From NCBI GenBank assembly GCA_035543055.1, contig DATKKJ010000186.1, forward strand, positions 1 through 64,000: a DNA stretch of 64,000 nucleotides, given 5' to 3'. This DNA is from Terriglobales bacterium. Lineage in GTDB: Bacteria; Acidobacteriota; Terriglobia; Terriglobales; Acidobacteriaceae. The notes below the pieces were generated by a model. It searched no databases. It saw only the letters and a list, made by a program, of their open reading frames with translations, and was not told the origin of the DNA. Positions 45,229-53,649 of this stretch are shown here, piece by piece; positions within the stretch are counted from its first letter, which is position 1, and each line of letters opens with the position of its first letter. Position numbers and translations under genes: made by a program.

Positions 45229-45268
45229 CCTTGGTGCCCTTCGTGCAGCCTTTGTGTCCTTTGTAGTG
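45229..45268. repeat. CCTTNGTG word array after coaX
   Basis: CCTTGGTG (45229), CCTTCGTG (45238), CCTTTGTG (45249) and CCTTTGTA (45258) lie at 9-11-base spacing, starting two bases after the coaX TGA. The remaining bases to 45302 are pyrimidine-rich. Confidence 0.65.
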
Positions 45269-45302
45269 AGCTTTCCTTCTACTTTGCGTAGACTCTTTCT
45301 GC

Positions 45303-45980
45303 GTGGAGAATTATTTCAACTACTTCACCGAGATCGAGGAGCACTTCCAGTGCCGTCGTGGCGGCGCGCTGCTGCTCTCGACCCTCGACTGGGCCCTGAT
45401 CGAGACCTGGAAGGACGCGGGCCTGCCGCTGGAAGCGGTGCTGCGCGGTATCGACGCCACCTTCGACCGCTACGACGCCAAGCCCTCCAAGTCCCGCAAG
45501 ATCAATTCTCTGGCCTACTGCTCCCAGGAGGTGCTGGCCGCGGCGGAAGACATGAAGGAGGCCGCGGTCGGCAGCGCGCGCTCCGAGAACCCCTCCGGCT
45601 TTGACGCCGCCACCATTGCCGCCTACCTCATGGACAACGCGACTCGCCTGGAAGGAGTGAAGGGCCTCGGTCCGGCCGCGGCCGAAGCCGCGCGCACTTT
45701 GCGCGACCTGGCCGGAGGGCTCGCTGCATCACAATCTTCACCTCGTCTCGAAGACTTGGAGCGCCACCTCACGGTCATGGAAGAAAAGCTCTTTGCCGTC
45801 CTCCTGGCCAACACACCCGACCGGGAGCTGGTGGCAGTGCGCGCCGAGGCCGATCGCGAGATCGCGCCCTATCGCCGCAACATGATCGCCGCCCAGCTCG
45901 AGCAGCTGCACAAGCAGTTCGTGCATAAGCGCCTGCTGGAGAAGCATCAGGCGCCGCGGCTGAGTTTGTTTTACATGTGA
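45303..45980 (+). CDS. Helical protein of unknown function
   Basis: The protein has 225 residues from GTG 45303. The opening ENYFNYFTEIEEHFQCRRGGALLLSTLDWALIETWKDAGLPLEAVLRGIDATFDRYDAK is reminiscent of DnaD-like or other winged-helix domains in which a short helix bundle precedes a recognition helix, but no family is firm. The middle and C-terminus are helical and acidic/basic (LEDLERHLTVMEEKLFAVLL, AQLEQLHKQFVHKRLLEKHQ). No signal peptide or transmembrane region is present. It lies between coaX and the rRNA methyltransferase gene on the same strand. Confidence 0.72.
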   Translation: MENYFNYFTEIEEHFQCRRGGALLLSTLDWALIETWKDAGLPLEAVLRGIDATFDRYDAKPSKSRKINSLAYCSQEVLAAAEDMKEAAVGSARSENPSGFDAATIAAYLMDNATRLEGVKGLGPAAAEAARTLRDLAGGLAASQSSPRLEDLERHLTVMEEKLFAVLLANTPDRELVAVRAEADREIAPYRRNMIAAQLEQLHKQFVHKRLLEKHQAPRLSLFYM

Positions 45981-45995
45981 AACGGGCCCACGTGG

Positions 45996-46016
45996 GGACG
46001 GGCGTCTCGCCCGTCC
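45996..46016. repeat. GC-rich hairpin repeat between two plus-strand genes
   Basis: GGACGGGCG and CGCCCGTCC form a perfect 9-bp stem with a TCT loop, 16 bases after the upstream stop codon. There is no T run. It may stall transcription or be a dispersed element. Confidence 0.55.
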
Positions 46017-46041
46017 GGGGCGCGCGTAGCGATCCGATCGA

Positions 46042-47382
46042 ATGGAACTCACCATCGACAAACTCGTGTACGGCGGCGACGCTCTGGCCCGCCTTCCCGC
46101 CGACGAGCTCGGTAAAGGCAAGGCCGTCTTCCTGCCTTTCGCCCTGCCGGGCGAGAGGGTGAACGCGCACCTCGTCGAGCAACGTCCTGGATTTGCGCGT
46201 GCTGGGCTCGACTCCGTGATCGAAGCCTCACCTCACCGCGTCGAGCCGCGCTGCCCCTACTTCTTCCGCTGCGGCGGATGCCACTACCAGCACGCCGCGT
46301 ATGAAGAACAGCTTCGCCTGAAGTCCAACATCCTGCGCGAAACCCTGCGTCGCACCGCGAAGCTCGATTGGACCGGAGAGATCCGCGTCCATTCCGCTGA
46401 GCCCTGGGGGTACCGCAATCGGACGCGGATGCGGCTGCGCGCGGCGCCCGAGTTTACCCTCGGCTACTACCGCCTGGGGACTCACGAGCTGCTGGCCGCG
46501 GAGCAGTGCCCCATCAGCTCTCCGCTCATCAACCGGGCGCTGCAGGCGGTATGGGAAATCGGACGCGGAGACCAGCTCGCGCCCGAGCTGACCGAGGTCG
46601 AGTTCTTCGCCAACGCAGCCGACGACCGCCTGCTGATCGCGTTCTTTTCCCTTGCTGCCCAGCGGCCCCCGGAAGGCACGGCAGAGGCGCTCACTGCCGC
46701 GATCCAAGCGAAGCTTCCCGAGGCCGCCGGCGTGCTGCTGTTCGAGCAGCGCCGTGCCGACCGCTCCCAGGCCCAGGGACGCTCGCCGCTGGATGACCTC
46801 GACGGCGCCGTCGAGGGCCGGCCCTACGCGAGTGCCGGCGAGAAGGCGCTCACCTACGAGGCGGCGGGCACGAAGTACCGCGTCGGTGGCGGTTCGTTCT
46901 TCCAGACCAACCGCTTTCTGGCCGACAAGCTGGTCGAGCTGGTCGCCTCCGGACGCTCCGGCGGCAAGGCGCTCGACCTCTATGCGGGAGTAGGCCTGTT
47001 CGCCGCTGCCCTGGCCAGGACCTTTGACAAGGTTACCGCCGTCGAGTCGGCTCCCGCTTCGTCTTCCGACTTGCAGCGCAATGTGCCCGGCAACGTCTCC
47101 GCCGTCCAGGACCGCACTGAGCTCTTCCTGAAGAGCTCTCCGGGGATGAAGGCTGACCTGGTGGTGGTCGATCCGCCACGGGCCGGGCTGGGAGAGACGA
47201 CCGCGCGAACTCTGGCTGCCCTGCGCGCTCCGCGGATCACCTACGTCTCGTGCAATCCCGCGACCTTGGCGCGCGACCTCACGGTACTGGTCGGGGCCGG
47301 CTGGCGAGTGGACGAGGTCAACCTGATCGATCTCTTCCCTCAGACCTACCACATCGAAAGTGTGGTGCAGCTGGTGCGCTGA
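46042..47382 (+). CDS. 23S rRNA (uracil-5-)-methyltransferase, RumA/RlmD family
   Basis: The protein has 446 residues. A TRAM domain (1-60: MELTIDKLVYGGDALARLP) is followed by an Fe-S segment CPYFFRCGGCHYQH (Cys at about 72, 78 and 81), then the Rossmann methyltransferase with FFQTNRFLADKLVE, ALDLYAGVGLFAAALA, VVVDPPRAGL and YVSCNPATLARDL, where the Cys is the nucleophile. E. coli homologues methylate U1939 (RlmD) or U747 (RlmC); the target base is uncertain. The EQRRADRSQAQ region contains a small insertion. It converges on accD with a strong hairpin between. Confidence 0.92.
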   Translation: MELTIDKLVYGGDALARLPADELGKGKAVFLPFALPGERVNAHLVEQRPGFARAGLDSVIEASPHRVEPRCPYFFRCGGCHYQHAAYEEQLRLKSNILRETLRRTAKLDWTGEIRVHSAEPWGYRNRTRMRLRAAPEFTLGYYRLGTHELLAAEQCPISSPLINRALQAVWEIGRGDQLAPELTEVEFFANAADDRLLIAFFSLAAQRPPEGTAEALTAAIQAKLPEAAGVLLFEQRRADRSQAQGRSPLDDLDGAVEGRPYASAGEKALTYEAAGTKYRVGGGSFFQTNRFLADKLVELVASGRSGGKALDLYAGVGLFAAALARTFDKVTAVESAPASSSDLQRNVPGNVSAVQDRTELFLKSSPGMKADLVVVDPPRAGLGETTARTLAALRAPRITYVSCNPATLARDLTVLVGAGWRVDEVNLIDLFPQTYHIESVVQLVR

Positions 47383-47401
47383 GTCTGCAGTAGAGACCCG
47401 T

Positions 47402-47429
47402 GTCAGCGCGTCTCCGGAGACGCCCTGAC
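47402..47429. terminator. Bidirectional hairpin between the uracil methyltransferase gene and accD
   Basis: GTCAG-C-GCGTCTCC is exactly followed by its inverse GGAGACGC-C-CTGAC, with only one C-C mismatch: a 28-base inverted repeat. CGTCTTTAG follows on the plus side. Both converging transcripts could end here. Confidence 0.65.
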
Positions 47430-47447
47430 CGGCGTCTTTAGCGGCAC

Positions 47448-48290
47448 TTAGTTGCACATGAAGCTGAGGGAGCGGGCGATGAAGGGCTTCAAGTCCTTGC
47501 GCGAAACCACGGCGTCGAGCATGCCGTGTTCCAGCAGGAACTCGCTGCGCTGGAACTCCGGCGGGAGCTTCTGGCGGATGGTCTGCTCGATGACGCGCGG
47601 GCCGGCGAAGCCGATGAGCGCTCCGGGCTCGGCGATATTCAGGTCGCCCAGCATGGCGTAGCTGGCGGTCACGCCGCCGGTGGTGGGATCGGTGAGGACT
47701 GAGATGTACGGGACGCGGGCGTCGTCCAGCCGCGCCAGGGCCGCCGAGATCTTCGCCATCTGCATCAGGCTGACGACTCCTTCCATCATGCGCGCCCCGC
47801 CCGAGGCGGAGACGATGATAAGCGGCTGCCGCTGCTCGGTGGCGCGCTCAATGGCCCGGGTGATGGCTTCGCCGACCACGCTTCCCATGCTGCCGCCGAT
47901 GAATCCGTACTCCATGGCGCTGACGATCACCGGCCGGCCGTCGAGCTTGCCGCGGGCGTTGATGATCGCATCCTTCAGGCCGGTGTCGGCCTGGGCGCGG
48001 CGCAGGCGCTCCGAGTAGGGACGCACGTCCACGAATTTCAGCGGATCGGTGGAACTGATGTCGGTGTCGTCCACCTGGTACTGGCCGTCATCCAGCAGCA
48101 TGGCCAGGCGTGTGCGGGCATCGATGCGGAAATGCCGGCCGCAATTGGGGCAGACGTTGAAGTGCGCGTCCAGGTCTTTCTTCCAGATGATCTTGCGGCA
48201 CTTATCGCACTTGACCCACAGGCCCTCGGTGCGGACACGCTTCTCCTCCCCGGGTTGAATGTCGGAAGATTCGCGCTTGAACCAGGCCAT
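47448..48290 (-). CDS. accD: Acetyl-CoA carboxylase carboxyltransferase subunit beta
   Basis: The protein has 280 residues. AccD with AccA transfers CO2 from biotin to acetyl-CoA to begin fatty acid synthesis. An N-terminal zinc ribbon (CDKCRKIIWKKDLDAHFNVCPNCGRHF, about 28-54), the crotonase-type core with SAMEYGFIGGSMGSVVGEAI, SASGGARMMEGVVSLMQMAK, SVLTDPTTGGVTASYA and IGFAGPRVIEQTI are all present. The ATG is preceded by an AGTACTC repeat. birA, which biotinylates the partner subunit, is 3 kb away. Confidence 0.96.
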   Translation of the reverse strand: MAWFKRESSDIQPGEEKRVRTEGLWVKCDKCRKIIWKKDLDAHFNVCPNCGRHFRIDARTRLAMLLDDGQYQVDDTDISSTDPLKFVDVRPYSERLRRAQADTGLKDAIINARGKLDGRPVIVSAMEYGFIGGSMGSVVGEAITRAIERATEQRQPLIIVSASGGARMMEGVVSLMQMAKISAALARLDDARVPYISVLTDPTTGGVTASYAMLGDLNIAEPGALIGFAGPRVIEQTIRQKLPPEFQRSEFLLEHGMLDAVVSRKDLKPFIARSLSFMCN

Positions 48291-48294
48291 AGAA

Positions 48295-48310
48295 AGTACT
48301 CAGTACTCGG
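48295..48310. repeat. AGTACTC repeat before accD
   Basis: AGTACTCAGTACTCGG is a direct repeat with an eight-base period, five bases upstream of the accD start codon (minus strand). TACAAT (48348-48353 minus) may be a -10 for accD but lacks a good -35. Related strings are at 50843 and 42247. Confidence 0.5.
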
Positions 48311-48373
48311 TTGAATGCGGCCGGAAACGAAACTCGTATTGTACCGCGCCGGCTGAGACTTTGGCGCTGACGC

Positions 48374-48910
48374 TCAGTACTCGATGCCGCGCTGCGCCAT
48401 CACCCCTTTTTCGTAGGCATGCTTCACCTGCTTCATCTCGGTGACTGTGTCGGCGATCTCGACGATGCTGGGATGCGCGTTGCGTCCGGTCAGGATGACG
48501 TGCACCGCCTCCGGCTTCTGCTTCAAGGTCTCCGCGACCTTGGCCGGGTCGAGCATCTTGTAGCCGATTGCGTAATTGATCTCGTCGAGGATGACCAGGT
48601 CCCACTGCCCGGAGAGGATGGCGGCGCGCGCTTCGTTCCACGCCTCCTCCACCATCTTGATGTCCTCGGGATCGGTCTCGGCGCCGCCGACTTTCACGAA
48701 GCCACGGCCCATCTGCTTCATCACGAAGTTGTCGCCGAAGGCCTTCACCGCGTCGAGCTCGCCGTAGTGCCACGAGCCCTTGAGGAACTGCAGCATCAGC
48801 ACCTTCATGCCGCTGCCCACCGCGCGCAGCGCTGTGCCCATGGCGGCGGTCGTCTTGCCCTTGCCAGGTCCGGTGTTCACGATGATGAGACCGCGACGGA
48901 TATCAGCCAC
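48374..48910 (-). CDS. cobO: Cob(I)yrinic acid a,c-diamide adenosyltransferase
   Basis: The protein has 178 residues. CobO/BtuR transfers the adenosyl group of ATP to reduced corrinoid to form adenosylcobalamin. GPGKGKTTAAMGTALRAVG (P-loop, about 14-32), LQFLKGSWHYGEL, DLVILDEINYAIGY and VILTGRNAHPSIVEIADTVTEMKQVKHAYEKG are the family motifs. No other B12 gene lies in the window, so it may serve salvage of imported cobalamin. It is three bases downstream of rlmH on the minus strand. Confidence 0.95.
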   Translation of the reverse strand: MADIRRGLIIVNTGPGKGKTTAAMGTALRAVGSGMKVLMLQFLKGSWHYGELDAVKAFGDNFVMKQMGRGFVKVGGAETDPEDIKMVEEAWNEARAAILSGQWDLVILDEINYAIGYKMLDPAKVAETLKQKPEAVHVILTGRNAHPSIVEIADTVTEMKQVKHAYEKGVMAQRGIEY

Positions 48911-48913
48911 GCT

Positions 48914-49357
48914 CTAGTGCCCCGTGTGATAGGGATGGCCCTTCAGGATTGTAAATCCACGGTAGAGCTGCTCCAGCAAAACGATCCGGGCCAGTTCGTG
49001 GGCCAGGGTCATCTTGCCGAAGGACAGCACCAGGTCGGCGGAACCCCGCGAGGCGTCGCTGAATCCATCAGCCGGCCCGACGGCGAAGATCAGGGTCTGG
49101 GTGCCGCGGTCCTGCTGGTCGCGCAGCAGCTCGGCGAATTCCTCCGAGGTGAACTGCCGTCCCTGCTGGTCGAGCATGACGAAGGTCGGGCGAGTCCGGC
49201 CGCCGGCCTTCTCCACCGCCTTCAGCAGCGCCGTCTCGTCGGCGTACTCCTGCGACTCGACCCCGCCATAGCGCGACAGCCGGTTCAGGTATTCGGTTGT
49301 GAGCGATTGGATGGCAGGCTCTTTGGTCTTGCCCACCCACACCACGCGTAATCTCAC
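48914..49357 (-). CDS. rlmH: 23S rRNA (pseudouridine-1915-N3)-methyltransferase
   Basis: The protein has 147 residues, the usual RlmH length. It methylates pseudouridine 1915 in 23S rRNA helix 69 on the assembled 70S ribosome. MRLRVVWVGKTKEPAIQSLTTEYLNRLSRYG, LDQQGRQFTSEEFAELL, FAVGPADGFSD and ILLEQLYRGFTILKGHPYHTGH (SPOUT knot with the final YHTGH) are all standard. It stands with cobO downstream and, upstream, the sigma-54 activator, rsfS, nadD and obgE, an old ribosome-maturation neighbourhood in many bacteria. Confidence 0.96.
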   Translation of the reverse strand: MRLRVVWVGKTKEPAIQSLTTEYLNRLSRYGGVESQEYADETALLKAVEKAGGRTRPTFVMLDQQGRQFTSEEFAELLRDQQDRGTQTLIFAVGPADGFSDASRGSADLVLSFGKMTLAHELARIVLLEQLYRGFTILKGHPYHTGH

Positions 49358-49398
49358 GATGACGATTAAACCACAAGGGACTTCCCCGCCACTGACAA

Positions 49399-49442
49399 AC
49401 GCGGATCAGGCCGGATCACTGAAGATCCCCGAGGATCCGCGT
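49399..49442. repeat. Nested inverted repeat with ATCCGCGT/GATC words
   Basis: ACGCGGATC (49399-49407) is inverted exactly at 49434-49442. Inside it, GGATC and GATCC form a second stem. Outside it, TTCCCCGCC and GGCGGAGGGGA can pair. It lies directly after the sigma-54 activator gene and may serve as its terminator. Confidence 0.55.
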
Positions 49443-49460
49443 GCATCGGCGGAGGGGAGA

Positions 49461-50417
49461 TTAATCCAGCCCGTAGCGCTTGCGCTTTTCCAACAGCGTC
49501 TTGCGGCTGATGCCCAGGATCTGGGCGGCCTTGGTCTTCTTGCCGCGGGTGTAGTCGAGGATCTCGGCGATGTACGCGCGTTCCAGGTCTTCCAGGCTCA
49601 TCTTGCTGGCGGGGGCAGCGCCGGCCTTGACTACGTGCCCCGGCAAGTCCTCGACCCCGACCTCGGCGACCGCCGAGTAGATGACCGCCCGTTCCAGCAG
49701 GTTGCGCAGTTCGCGCACGTTGCCGGGGAACTGGTAGCTCTCGAGCGCCGACAGTGCCGCGGGCGCAAAGCTCATCTCCGGGCGGCGATGGACCTCGCAC
49801 AACTGTGCCAGCAGGTGCCGGGCCAGCGGACGGATGTCGGCGGGCCGTTCGCGCAGCGGCGGGATGACCAAGGGAATCACGTTCAAGCGGTAATACAGGT
49901 CTTCGCGGAAGGTGCGGCGAGCGACGGCGCGCTCCAGGTCCACGTTGGTGAGGGCGATCAGACGGGCGTCCACGCTCAGGTTGCGCGTGCCGCCCAGGCG
50001 CTGGAATTGCTTCTCCTCGATGACCCGCAGCAGCTTGGCCTGCACCGGCATGGAGAGCGCGCCGACCTCATCCAGCACGATGGTGCCGCGTCCCGCCAGT
50101 TCCAGCCGGCCACGCTTCATCTGGGTCGCGCCGGTGAACGCCCCGCGCTCGTAGCCGAAGAGCTCGCTCTCCACCAGCTCGTGGGGCAGGCTGGCGCAAT
50201 CGATGTGGACCAGGGGCTCGTCGGCGTTCGGCCCGAGATAGTGGATCGGGGAAGCGAGCAGGTCCTTGCCGGTCCCGCTTTCGCCGCGGATGAGGACGGT
50301 CGAAGCCGAAGCCGCGACCTTGCGGGCTTTTTCCAGCAGTTCGAGCGATCCGGGGTCGGCGGCCACCCAGGCCGACAGGATGCCGTTGCGAGAGGCGCTC
50401 TGCTCGGCCCACGCCAT
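49461..50417 (-). CDS. Sigma-54-dependent transcriptional activator (no receiver domain)
   Basis: The protein has 318 residues from ATG 50417, which leaves a 5-base gap to rsfS; a longer frame from 50519 would overlap rsfS by 97 bases and was rejected. The AAA+ core carries GESGTGKD (45-52), ELFGYERGAFTGATQMKRG with the sigma-54 contact GAFTGA (92-97), TIVLDEV (Walker B), FREDLYYRLNVIPLVIPPLRER and a Fis-type HTH at the C-terminus (about 287-318). It lacks a sensory domain, apart from a 40-residue stub, so its control must come from a partner. The position between rlmH and rsfS is unusual. Confidence 0.92.
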   Translation of the reverse strand: MAWAEQSASRNGILSAWVAADPGSLELLEKARKVAASASTVLIRGESGTGKDLLASPIHYLGPNADEPLVHIDCASLPHELVESELFGYERGAFTGATQMKRGRLELAGRGTIVLDEVGALSMPVQAKLLRVIEEKQFQRLGGTRNLSVDARLIALTNVDLERAVARRTFREDLYYRLNVIPLVIPPLRERPADIRPLARHLLAQLCEVHRRPEMSFAPAALSALESYQFPGNVRELRNLLERAVIYSAVAEVGVEDLPGHVVKAGAAPASKMSLEDLERAYIAEILDYTRGKKTKAAQILGISRKTLLEKRKRYGLD

Positions 50418-50422
50418 GTCTT

Positions 50423-50839
50423 CTACCGGGCCCGCGTACGGCGCCGCGGGGACGCTCTTCGAGGGGCTCTCTCTTTCTCCGTCAATTGCGAGGGGTGCAA
50501 TGGGGTCGCAGACTTCCACAGCCGCTCCAGGTCATAGTAGTTCCGTGCCTTCTCGGAAAAGATGTGGACCACAAAGTCCACGTAGTCGAGCAGGACCCAA
50601 TCGGCCTGGCGGTATCCCTCGATGTGCGTCGGGTGCAGGCCGGCCTTCGAGAGCCTCTGTTCCACCTCATCCGAGATGGCTTGGATCTGGCGCGGGTTGC
50701 TGCCGCTGCAAATGACAAAGTAGTCGGTGAAGCCGGAGGAGGCTTCGTCCAGTTCGAGGACGGAGACGTCGCTGGCCTTCTTGGACTCGGCGGCGGCGAT
50801 GGCGGCGGAGACTTGCTGCTTCAGGTCGGATTTCTTCAA
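50423..50839 (-). CDS. rsfS: Ribosomal silencing factor
   Basis: The protein has 138 residues. RsfS binds ribosomal protein L14 (uL14) and blocks subunit joining in slow growth. Visible are VLELDEASSGFTDYFVICSGSNPRQIQAISDEVEQRLSKAG, HIEGYRQADWVLLDYVDFVVHIFSEKARNYYDLERLW, all conserved. The last 15 residues are unusually basic (RAPRRASPRRRTRAR). nadD is upstream, the usual nadD-rsfS order, separated by a short AGTACTC-type repeat. Confidence 0.95.
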   Translation of the reverse strand: MKKSDLKQQVSAAIAAAESKKASDVSVLELDEASSGFTDYFVICSGSNPRQIQAISDEVEQRLSKAGLHPTHIEGYRQADWVLLDYVDFVVHIFSEKARNYYDLERLWKSATPLHPSQLTEKERAPRRASPRRRTRAR

Positions 50840-50842
50840 GGA

Positions 50843-50870
50843 AGTATTCAGTACTCGGTACTCAGTATAC
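50843..50870. repeat. AGTACTC repeat between nadD and rsfS
   Basis: AGTATTC, AGTACTC, GGTACTC, AGTATAC follow in exact seven-base steps just upstream of rsfS (minus strand). It is related to the array before accD. Confidence 0.65.
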
Positions 50871-50891
50871 GAAAACCCGATGGAAGCCGCT

Positions 50892-51620
50892 CTACAGGGC
50901 CCGAAATTTTCGCCGTGCTTGCTGGCCTTCAGATGAGGGGCGGTAAAGATGCGTTTTGCGGATGTATTCGGCGACGGCGGGATCGACCAACCTGCCGAGG
51001 GAAGCCCCGCGGCGGGCGGCGGCGCGGACCTGGCTGGCGGAGATGCGCACGTTCACGTCGTCCAGCAGGTGGACCGCCGTCGCGCCCAACGGCAGAGTGG
51101 TGGCGGCGTTCCTGAATGTCCGGATGGTCTTCAGGTCGGGGCGAAGGCTCTGGGGCAGGGCCTTGCCGATGTCGCCCAGCGAAAACTCCGGACGGCTGGC
51201 GACGATGAAGTCCACCTCGCGCAGCAGTGCCTCCGACTCGTGCCATTTGGCAATATCCATGAAGGCATCGATGCCGATGAGGAAGAAAAGCTTGTCGTTC
51301 TTGCCCAGATGCCGCTTCAGGGCGCGGACGGTGTCGATGGAATAGCTGAAACCGGGGCCGCAGCTGAAGGCTGGCGCGCCCGGTTCCGGCGGCGCTTCGA
51401 GCGAGGACGGGACGAAAGACCTCTTCCGCTGCAACGCCAGCGTGAGCATCGCGAAGCGGTGATGGTAGGGCGCGAGCGGGCGTCCTTGACGATGCGGCGG
51501 CACGCTGGAAGGAACGAAGAGCACCTGCTCGAGCCGGAACTTGCGCGCCGCGGCCCGCGCCACCGCCAGGTGTCCGCGATGTACCGGATCGAAGGTGCCG
51601 CCCAAAAGCCCGATGTTCAT
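50892..51620 (-). CDS. nadD: Nicotinate-nucleotide adenylyltransferase
   Basis: The protein has 242 residues, a little longer than usual. NadD joins AMP to nicotinate mononucleotide. GGTFDPVHRGHLA (7-19) with the HxGH nucleotidyl-transfer signature, VPSSVPPHR, SYSIDTVRAL, LIGIDAFMDIAKWHE, and ISASQVRAAARRG (ISSTxVR-like) are present. The final 15 residues (SEGQQARRKFRAL) are extra and basic. It lies between rsfS and obgE, with NAD synthesis continuing from nadC at 42.3 kb. Confidence 0.95.
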   Translation of the reverse strand: MNIGLLGGTFDPVHRGHLAVARAAARKFRLEQVLFVPSSVPPHRQGRPLAPYHHRFAMLTLALQRKRSFVPSSLEAPPEPGAPAFSCGPGFSYSIDTVRALKRHLGKNDKLFFLIGIDAFMDIAKWHESEALLREVDFIVASRPEFSLGDIGKALPQSLRPDLKTIRTFRNAATTLPLGATAVHLLDDVNVRISASQVRAAARRGASLGRLVDPAVAEYIRKTHLYRPSSEGQQARRKFRAL

Positions 51621-51645
51621 AGCAAATTCATTCTAACCACTGAGG

Positions 51646-51694
51646 CACAGAGACACAGAGGAATCAATCTCTCCTCCTTCTCTGTGTCTCTGTG
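51646..51694. repeat. 15-bp perfect inverted repeat (CACAGAGACACAGAG) between obgE and nadD
   Basis: CACAGAGACACAGAG (51646-51660) pairs exactly with CTCTGTGTCTCTGTG (51680-51694) across a 19-base pyrimidine-rich loop. It begins eight bases after the obgE stop. Each arm is itself made of CACAGAG-like words with an eight-base step. Confidence 0.85.
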
Positions 51695-51702
51695 GTGAAG
51701 AA

Positions 51703-52905
<1,203 letters not shown>

Positions 52906-53649
52906 TTAGCGGGGCAGCTTGAAATCGACGCCGCGGTCCTCGTTGATCTTGGCGGTCGCCACCAGGTCGAGTTCCGCAAGCTTGACCTTGAAGGGGCCGG
53001 TGCCGTCGAGGTTGAACAGGATCTGGCCGACGATGGCGTAGTTATGGATGTCCAGCTGGTGGCCGTCGGCGAAGACCAGAGTGGTCGTCTCTTGTTCCCC
53101 GACTCCGATGACCGTTGACTTCGGCGTCGCCTCGGCAGCGGGCCCACGGTATTCCTCCTCGTAACGCGCTTCATCGCGAGCATAAGGACGGCTCGCCGGA
53201 CGGCGCTCGAAGATAGTGGGCGCAGGCGGAGCCGGCTCCTCGGCCGTCGGCGCTGGCTGCAGATAGTCATAGCCCGACATGTAGTCGGTGGAATAAGCCG
53301 GGTAAGCGGGATAGTAGTACGGCGCGTAGGCGTAGCCGCCGTATCCGTAGAGACTCCGGCGATGGTGGCCCCCCTTGACCCCGCTATGAACGGGCGGATA
53401 GGTGGTCGGATAGCAGGCCAGGCCGCCGGCAATGCAGGAGAAGGTCGTGGGTGGCGTCGAGGGAGGCACGCCGAATGGATATCCACGTCCGTCCTGCCAG
53501 CCGTTCGGTCCGAGCGAGGTCACGCTGGCAGGCACCCCGGGCGTGAACCCCTTCGATGTCTGGGAAGTGACGGAAGCGGGCACACCATGGACCTGGGCCA
53601 TGGCAGCGGCCGCGAACAGGACCAGAGCAGCAATCCCAGCCCGTTTCAT
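52906..53649 (-). CDS. Exported protein with GVPASVTS repeats
   Basis: The protein has 247 residues. A signal peptide (MKRAGIAALVLFAAAAMAQ) is followed by two copies of GVPASVTS (about 23-30 and 39-46) and a degenerate third (GVPPSTPP), a Gly/Tyr/Pro-rich central segment (YGYGGYAYAPYYYPAYPAYS) and a C-terminal domain: STVIGVGEQETTTLVFADGHQLDIHNYAIVGQILFNLD. That last part is similar in style to small periplasmic domains found alone in acidobacterial exported proteins. No family name is available. The gene overlaps the membrane protein gene upstream by four bases. Confidence 0.75.
   Translation of the reverse strand: MKRAGIAALVLFAAAAMAQVHGVPASVTSQTSKGFTPGVPASVTSLGPNGWQDGRGYPFGVPPSTPPTTFSCIAGGLACYPTTYPPVHSGVKGGHHRRSLYGYGGYAYAPYYYPAYPAYSTDYMSGYDYLQPAPTAEEPAPPAPTIFERRPASRPYARDEARYEEEYRGPAAEATPKSTVIGVGEQETTTLVFADGHQLDIHNYAIVGQILFNLDGTGPFKVKLAELDLVATAKINEDRGVDFKLPR

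Noticed and set aside
48291-48373. Autoregulatory RNA site before accD
   Set aside because: Only a short AGTACTC repeat and a TACAAT box are seen, with no stable fold.
50418-50519. Longer N-terminus for the sigma-54 activator starting at 50519
   Set aside because: It would overlap rsfS by 97 bases and has no recognisable domain; ATG 50417 gives a clean boundary.
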